Shown: positions 18,837 to 24,550 of the stretch, in pieces
Layout: every line of letters starts with the position of its first letter
Position numbering within the stretch: position 1 is the stretch's first letter
Assembly (NCBI GenBank): GCA_030248135.1
Contig: JASANC010003031.1
Location: 1 to 24,550 of the forward strand
From: Theristus sp. LFF4_11
Lineage: Eukaryota; Nematoda; Chromadorea; Monhysterida; Xyalidae
Length of the DNA: 24,550 nucleotides
Direction: 5' to 3'
Program-made: the position numbers and the translations under genes
The notes under the pieces: model-generated
What the model was told of the DNA's origin: nothing
What the model saw: only the letters and a program-made list of their open reading frames with translations
The model's database searches: none

Positions 18837-19754
18837 CAGGGTGGGCCAAAAAAAGGTTCCATTTTCAAACTGCTGTCACTGGCTGGTGTTTTAATATTAT
18901 GAGCTGAAATTTTCAGCACTGATAAAACATATGATGCCATTTTACTGACAAAAATTTTTTTCCGATCTATAATTCCTAGCGCTTACTGTGGCAGATTTTC
19001 TAAAAAGCTCGAAAAATCAACAATTTGACTGAAATGAGTGCAAGAAAAAATTAGTATCAAGATGCGTGATTCAATTTTGAAACTGTTGCGAAGGGGACAA
19101 ATGAGTCTTTTTGGATACCCGGGGTATTGATAGTTCAAATCATGCGCTCAGAGTGGAAAGGTCTCACACTTGAATTGCATTTGAGCTGCTCGAGCGAAAT
19201 TCTGATGTTTCACAGCGGACTCGAGTCAGCAGCCATGCGACTGCGACAGAAATAATTGTTCAGTTGACTTTTTGTTTTGTGTGTTGCTCTATCTGTTAAT
19301 TTGTTTCTTTTGAAAACTTTTTTTTTGCGGTTTTAATAAAAACAGTGTTTCAGTTTCAGTTTTCTGCAGTTTCGTCATGGTTAAGTGGACAGCAGAGCAA
19401 CGGGTCTGGTATGCTATCTGGTGGGAGCAATCTAAAAGTTTTTCTGCAGTGACTCGCCAGTTTCGCGTAAAATTAAATCCAGCCGCTGCCGGACGAGAAC
19501 CTTGATCATGATTTGGATGTCTATGAGCAATGATTCGTTGTGAAATTCTTGGTTAAAAATCCGTTTTTTTGAAAATTTGAAAATTTTTAAACATTGTGCT
19601 GTAAAACTGAATCTACTTGACCAAACTGGATAAAAATTTTGTCAGGAAAATGGCATCACATGTTTTATTAATGCTGAAAATTTCAGCTCATAATATTGAA
19701 ATACCAGCCAGTGACAGCAGTTTGAAAATGGAACCTTTTTTTTGGCCCACCCTG
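18837..19754 (+). mobile_element. Tc1/mariner-type element with transposase relic (918 bp)
   Basis: The ends CAGGGTGGGCCAAAAAAAGG and CCTTTTTTTTGGCCCACCCTG sit between TA dinucleotides (18835-18836 and 19755-19756). The TIRs extend about 120-140 bp (CATTTTCAAACTGCTGTCACTGGCTGG...). The only coding trace is a short N-terminal transposase stretch at 19376-19504; the rest is AT-rich and non-coding. Confidence 0.88.
19376..19504 (+). pseudogene. Transposase N-terminal helix-turn-helix relic (DUF4817-like)
   Basis: The frame MVKWTAEQRVWYAIWWEQSK, then SFSAVTRQFRVKLNPAAA, resembles the helix-turn-helix start of the arthropod-type Tc1/mariner transposases annotated as DUF4817 (a 'WTxEQR...W..S....V.R.FR' pattern, from memory). 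It reaches a stop after about 42 codons. The catalytic D, D, D region is missing from this element. The transposase fragment at 22368-22751 is the C-terminal part of a similar protein. Confidence 0.65.
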
Positions 19755-19787
19755 TAGAACTCTTACATGTATGTATCATACAGTCTG

Positions 19788-19921
19788 ACTCAATAACATA
19801 TCCATCTAGCTGATTGGTTGATACATGCACTATCTGCACTGTTCGCCATATTTTGGTTTGCACAGAATCCGTTCATCACGTGACCACCAACCAATCAGCT
19901 AGTTGGGTATGTTGTAGAGTT
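19788..19921. mobile_element. Small MITE-like inverted repeat (about 130 bp)
   Basis: TAACATATCCATCTAGCTGATTGGTTG (19794-19820) faces its inverse CAACCAATCAGCTAGTTGGGTATGTTG (19888-19914) across about 67 bp. The match extends outward through ACTC / GAGT. The interior is unremarkable. Confidence 0.6.
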
Positions 19922-20306
19922 AGCTGTACTTGTTTGTATCCGTGTGCCACATCAAAGACCTGAAAATAGTTATCAAATCAAGTTTCTCACTGCTTTCACA
20001 ACTCCATACCGGTATTCCATCTTTTATATAGTAGTATTCTACCGCAGTTTTGGATATATTATTCAAATGGTCAACCAACATAATTTGTAAACAGAGATGG
20101 TCGGTCACGCAGTAAATTTTTGTGTTCCAAAATCTGTGCACTTTTTTATGCAATATAAAACAAAAAATGGACAGAAGACTAATAAACAGTCTCAGCTTCT
20201 GTCATAATCCTTGCAGCACCTTCTACTAGAAGGCTTCTAGTCAGTAAATGGTCTGGCGTGGGCGCTTGTTTAGGATTCCGTTGATATTTCGTAAGTAGCA
20301 GATATA

Positions 20307-21035
20307 CAAGGTGAGCCAAAAAAGGTTCCAATTTCAAAATGATCTCACTGGCTTGTGCTAAGATGTTTCAAGCTGAAAATTGACCCCGTTTGGGAAATTT
20401 TTTCTGGCCAAATTTTTGTCTTGGTATATCGTCTCTATCATTCACTGCAGCAGAATATCTGGAAAAAATGAAAATCGTCAAATGTGAAATCCAGACGGTT
20501 GATTTAGCTGTAACAAATACCAAATGATGAACGTTGGTGACAACCCGAGTGTTTACAACACAAAAAAGATGAAAAAGCAACACGCTACGCATAATACTTG
20601 AATAGACGTAACTTGAAAATACGAACGCCCAATCGCAGTTGAGCAGTCTTTGGTCATTCTGATGTGTCACTTCGAGTCTGAGTGTGCGTGAGCGGTTCTA
20701 CTCAAAACAGATGCAAATTTATCGTTTCAAATGCAAATTGTTTTTCTTTTTTTTAATTCCAACAATTTGCTGCTCTGTTTTTTTTTCACCATAGCAGTCT
20801 GATTGTTTTCTGCAGTGAAAATCCAGATTATCCATGAACATAATTTTTTGTGTCAAAAATTGCAATTTTTTAAAAATTACACTGTTAAACTGAACTGAAA
20901 CGTGTTAATCATTAAATTTTTAGATCAGAAAAACTTCTCGAAATGTTCTAACACTGTTCCAAATTTTTAGTTATAAGGTCTCAGCACAAGCCAGTGAGAG
21001 CATTTTAAAGTTGGAACCATTTTTGGCTCACCCTG
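20307..21035. mobile_element. Tc1/mariner-type element, diverged, no transposase (729 bp)
   Basis: The ends are CAAGGTGAGCCAAAAAAGGTTCC and GGAACCATTTTTGGCTCACCCTG, between TA dinucleotides (20305-20306 and 21036-21037). The TIRs continue with AAAATG...CTCACTGGCTTGTGCT and its inverse. They are related to the TIRs at 18837-19754 but clearly diverged. The interior has no transposase frame that I can recognise. Confidence 0.85.
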
Positions 21036-21037
21036 TA

Positions 21038-21600
21038 TAAGTAATGTTAACTGGATTGTTTTAAGCAACGCAATATTGCTGAACAAATTTGTTCCTGTTG
21101 CATTGATTTTTTTTTAATTTTGGTGATAATCAGATCCAGGCGAGAGTGTTAATTGCAAATATGGTTGTTTCGCATGCTTATTTGCAATTGCGCATGTTTT
21201 GTACATTCTGTACTTTGGATTCTGCAGTCTATCAAATCGAATATGAGAGGTCTCCCTCGCCCCTCGTTTTTAACTCAGGCTACGCTAGTTCGCAGCCACG
21301 GATATTTTTTAATAATCATATTGGTTGTTTCAAATTTTAAAACTATTTAGTCGCGAAAAGTGAAAATGCCAAAACTATGGGCGTACAAAGTGCGGTCCGT
21401 AAAAAAATAACGACTGAAACAAAGTCGTGTTGAAGAAACCGAATGTGGCAGATACAAAATGTACCGTACTTCGTGGACCAACAGTTCGTCATTTGACTGG
21501 ATATCGCCTTTATTCATATTGTAATTTGCTTTTTAGAAGGATAATCGCCCGAGTAAACCTGACAGTTTTTTTCACGGTGCAAGGAGCGCGCGAACTTTGA
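21038..21600. other. Stretch without an assigned gene
   Basis: Two overlapping + frames (21146-21350) and short fragments are present. TTTGGATTCTGCAG at about 21213-21226 could be an acceptor, followed by an open run to about 21338 (YQIEYERSPSPLVFN). There is not enough to call an exon. Confidence 0.25.
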
Positions 21601-21930
21601 ATGAAAAGAAAAAAACGTTCAAAAACCCAATTTTGTGTCAAATTTGACGTGTTTTTCAAACTAATTGCTCCTTTGAACACAAGGTTTGGAATTATCTTGG
21701 CAATTTTGAAAAAGACAACTCTTAGTCTGCGACTGATCCCGCCTTATGGAGAATATAAGGACTGCCTTATTCGGCCATACTGTAGATTCATGAAGAACGT
21801 AATTACAGTTTTGCACGAAAATGTCATGTCACAATATAATAAGCACCTCTGCTCCGATCCAACACGCTATTTTGCATCATGTTTTAGTTTTTTCTGTTTA
21901 AAAACTGACATTGGTTTACTTGTTCAATAA
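21601..21930 (+). CDS. Open frame of 109 codons, doubtful gene
   Basis: An ATG frame, MKRKKRSKTQFCVKFDVFFK onward, includes LRLIPPYGEYKDCLIRPYCR and ends at 21930. It has a basic start and mixed hydrophobic composition. I see no signal peptide, domain or relative. It is the only frame of this size between the transposons and the receptor gene, so it is recorded, but chance is a strong alternative. Confidence 0.2.
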   Translation: MKRKKRSKTQFCVKFDVFFKLIAPLNTRFGIILAILKKTTLSLRLIPPYGEYKDCLIRPYCRFMKNVITVLHENVMSQYNKHLCSDPTRYFASCFSFFCLKTDIGLLVQ

Positions 21931-21995
21931 TTTGGCGCTCTTAGTTTTGGCACCTTTTCAGCGAATTGAGCTAGTCGTTCGCAGTAACAACAGCG

Positions 21996-24227
21996 ATGTC
22001 TGACAATTCATCAGAATGTATAAACTTTCGAGAGGTTGTGATGAACCGAACGGTCGATCAGCCGGTTGTAAAGGTTGGACGTCGGAAGGAACTACAGAGT
22101 GGTCGTCCAAAAGTAGTGGGTGCAACTTTGAATCGCTCTAACTCGCCAACGGTTGGACCGTTTGAGCTGAAATTTCAGTCGCTAACCTAGCGGGCAAAAA
22201 CTTAGACCTCCACTAATTTTTAGCTTAAAAAAAGAATATTGCCGATGTGCGGAAGCAAAGTTCGAAAAACAACGAATTTTTGCATGAAAAACAGCATTTT
22301 TTTTATCTCATATCGGATGTATTCATCGATAACGTCCCAAATTGAACAAAAAACTAAAAAATCAAAGCTAATCCTTCTCGAAATGTAAGCCGCCAGCTTC
22401 AATGTACAATCGAGCCTTACTGGTTACTGACAAGGTCACTTTCTGGTACAATTCAGTGTCCACGTGTTCAAACGTGTTCACGATTATTTCTTTCATTGAG
22501 TTTACGGTTTTCGGCTTTTGCGCGTACACAGTCTCTTTGATGAAACCCCACGCAAAAAAGTCCAGCGGCGAGAGAGCGGGCGAACGCAGCGGCCATTCGT
22601 TTGGGCCCCTGCGACCGATCCATTTGTTCGGAAAAGACTCGTCGAGCCACTGGCGAACGTCGGTCGACACAACATGATGTTTCGCGCACATGCGCGCTTC
22701 TTCTATCAATGAATAAATCCGATGTGAGACAAAAATGCTGTTTTCATGCAAAAATTCGTTTTTTTCGAACTTTGCTTCCGTACAGGGGCAATATTATTTC
22801 TTTTAAGCTAAAATTTTGTGGAGGTTTAAGTTTGTACTTTCTAAGTAAGCGACTAAAATTTCAGCTGAAACGGTCGAACCGTTGGCGAGTTCTATTCAAA
22901 GTTGCACCCACTACTTTTGGACGAGTCGGTCGTTCGATGTTTGAATCCGTTGCTCCAGTGTTGAACCGTTGTATTGTGTGCGTTGCTCAGGGGATGCTGG
23001 CTTGCGTGTATGTGGTGCTGTTCATTGGTGGCATTGTCGCGAACGTCTCTGCACTGATCACCCTAATGCGCTCCAACCGCTGCAACGTAACGCGTAACGT
23101 GCTCCTGATTAATGTCCGTTTGTTGCATTCAGTTTGTGTTGCGAATGTTGATTGAAGTGACATCCATATCGTGATCAGCAAGTTCTGCTGTGCAGCTGTT
23201 GATCGTTGACCTGCTGCTGATTGCGACCAGTCTGTTCATCACTCCGATCACTGCCGTTGAGATGGTCTGGCACTTTGGTGCGTTCTGCCGTCTACTCGCA
23301 TTTATTATGGTCGGTTTTGTCAATCGTTCTGTTGTTAATTGAGATTCTGTTGCTTTGGCTTAGCTCTGTTTTTCGTATTTGCAGTCTGTCTCAGTGACGG
23401 TGACGAGCCTAAGTCTGGCAGCAATGTCAACTGACAAGCTGCGCCACATAACCAGCAACCACTTGCCTCCGATGACCTGCAACGAAGCTGCCGCAACAAC
23501 ACTCATCGTTCGCAATCATTTCCAGTTTATGTTGCACACAAAGCCAGCAAGAACTGACGGCTACACACGTTTACGATCAACAAAAAAAATGAAAGATTGA
23601 TACTTTTGCAGATCTGGTCGTTTGCGATTGCGGTAAGTTTGCCTTACGTGACAGTGACGCAGTTGGACACAATCACGTTCAAGCTGCCGCCACGAGCACA
23701 AGCAACGCGTTTCTGTGGCCAGTTCTGCGTGGAGGTCTGGGATGTGCATTCGCTGTGGCGTGCGCTCTATGGTACGTAACAACACCCGTGAAAGACATGA
23801 TTGCATTTCAATTTTGCAGTCAAGTCAATTCTTTCTAAAGGATCGTCGATTTTCGTGCTGCAAATGCTGGTGCCCATGTGCGTGATCGTGTTCTGTCACG
23901 GACGCATCTACAGTGTCGTCAATCAGCAGATGATCTATCGCAGTGGCAGAGTAATGGAGCATTTTCAGTCTCTTTTGAATGGTTGTTGTTTTGTTTTGTA
24001 GAATTTTTTTGTGGCAATTCTGGCCCAACTCAGTTGTTACGGTGCACTTTGATACTCGTGCGTGTTTGCAATGTTGCAGGACGAGCTGCGCAAAAGTCTA
24101 TCGCAGCAGCAGCGACATCGATCGATCCGGCAGCACAAACGCACCGTTGGCTTGTTGCTTGGCACCACGCTCACGTTCACAGTCGGATGGACGCCGATGT
24201 CAATCTACAATCTCACGCATGATCTCA
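21996..24227 (+). CDS. Rhodopsin-class peptide GPCR, neuropeptide Y/F receptor-like, partial
   Basis: This is a seven-pass plasma-membrane receptor for a peptide ligand, signalling through G proteins. Proposed exons: 21996-22101, 22926-23113, 23196-23309, 23385-23507, 23612-23771, 23820-23950 and 24080-24227, all GT-AG and in phase. The N-terminus has NSS and NRT glycosylation sequons. TM1 reads VYVVLFIGGIVANVSALITL (N1.50); TM2 has LLIVDLLLIATSLF (D2.50); EMVWHFGAFCRLLAF leads into TM3 with the conserved Cys; TM4 has IWSFAIAVSLPY; ECL2 has the partner Cys in CGQFCVEVW; TM5 has LQMLVPMCVIVFCHGRIYSV; TM6 has FTVGWTPMSIYNLTHDL. The W-x-P-...-N-L-x-x-D pattern favours the NPY/NPF/RYamide group. 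DRY is DKL. TM7 and the C-terminus are not found before the window ends. Exon 1 is the least certain part. Confidence 0.82.
22104..22923 (-). mobile_element. Tc1/mariner-like element with 200-bp TIRs inside the GPCR gene
   Basis: The left arm (22104 to about 22305) and right arm (about 22722-22923) are inverted repeats of about 200 bp with roughly 85-90 per cent match by eye, starting CGTCCAAAAGTAGTGGGTGC. They enclose a transposase C-terminal fragment on the - strand. No clear TSD is visible. The element lies exactly between the proposed GPCR exon 1 and the TM1 exon. GT at 22102-22103 and AG at 22924-22925 bracket it and would splice in frame. Confidence 0.85.
22368..22751 (-). pseudogene. 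Tc1/mariner-like transposase C-terminal fragment
   Basis: The 127-codon frame on the - strand reads DVRQWLDESFPNKWIGRRGP, then NEWPLRSPALSPLDFFAWGF, then IKETVYAQKPKTVNSMKEII. This is the last catalytic block and C-terminus of the transposase group with WPxRSPDLxPLDFFLWGxLK (pattern from memory). The third catalytic Asp (LDFF) is kept, while the Asp of SPDL is Ala. The first two thirds of the protein are missing, so it is inactive. The upstream end of the frame runs into the TIR. Confidence 0.85.
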
Positions 24228-24550
24228 GTTCGTTTCGCATTGAGAGAGACGCTGCTTTCATGTTCGCACATGTTCACGCTTGCTCGAAAGATCACCCACG
24301 AATCTGTCTTCACAATTAGACAATCAAGCACCAAAACGGTAGCCTCTACGGTGCACGCTGTATTGTCTCGATACAACATCGCTTCACCTTTTGGATTAGA
24401 TGGGGCTGTTGGAAAGTCACGGGAGTCACAGCGAGTTTTTGACGATCAGGTTTAGAGGCATCTGAAGTGAAGTCAACAGGCCGAATGCGGTTGATAACGT
24501 GCCCCGTGAGCGCACGGTTTTCGTGCTCGTGGGCATTCATCGACCGTTGC
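24228..24550 (+). other. GPCR intron (continuing) or unread 3' part
   Basis: After the donor-like A|GTTCGT at 24228, no TM7 motif (NPxxY or similar) appears in any frame up to the end of the window. The short frames here look like intron sequence. The last coding exon of the receptor probably lies beyond the right edge. Confidence 0.45.

Noticed and set aside
22601..22936. Extending the GPCR N-terminus back to 22601
   Set aside because: This stretch is the reverse complement of the transposase fragment and the right TIR, so the open frame there is incidental.

Overview
The window is from a transposon-rich animal (metazoan) genome, probably an invertebrate. The signs are two spliced protein-coding genes with GT-AG introns, a tRNA-derived SINE, many hAT-type and Tc1/mariner-type elements with readable target-site duplications (TSDs), and long homopolymer G/C tracts. 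I cannot name the species. Most long open frames here, especially those across the poly-C/poly-G tracts, are not genes.

Layout. Bases 1-1860 hold a possible 3' terminal exon (298-413), a short tandem repeat, a 580-bp inverted repeat and a truncated hAT end. Bases 1867-5090 hold two copies of a 1.03-1.05 kb non-autonomous hAT element, each with an 8-bp TSD, on either side of an array of poly-C modules. Bases 5216-12655 hold a four-exon gene for the RNase P/MRP protein POP5 on the + strand. Its first two introns (about 3.4 and 3.3 kb) are packed with nested elements: a GATA-rich element carrying a hAT insertion, two hAT copies with decayed transposases, one truncated hAT end, and a SINE with a 14-bp TSD. 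Bases 12653-21600 are mostly repeats: a fourth hAT family (12885-13657), a TA-flanked MITE with CCCCCATGGGGG palindromes (15021-15451), an element whose ends are tandem GGCCCGAA-type arrays (15951-16689), an inverted copy of the GATA-rich element (16918-17368), and two Tc1/mariner-type elements with TA duplications (18837-19754 and 20307-21035). Two or three unassigned candidate exons lie among them.

Bases 21996-24227, continuing past the right edge, hold a peptide-receptor GPCR of the rhodopsin class (neuropeptide Y/F-like) on the + strand, with short introns; TM1 to TM6 are readable. Between its proposed first exon and the TM1 exon lies an 820-bp element with terminal inverted repeats (TIRs) of about 200 bp that contains a transposase remnant. 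The edges of this element carry GT and AG at positions that splice in frame, so the transposon may itself be the intron. This is the most interesting hypothesis in the window.

The two genes are not functionally linked. What they share is intron structure: acceptors are nearly always GCAG, and many donors have C at position +4.
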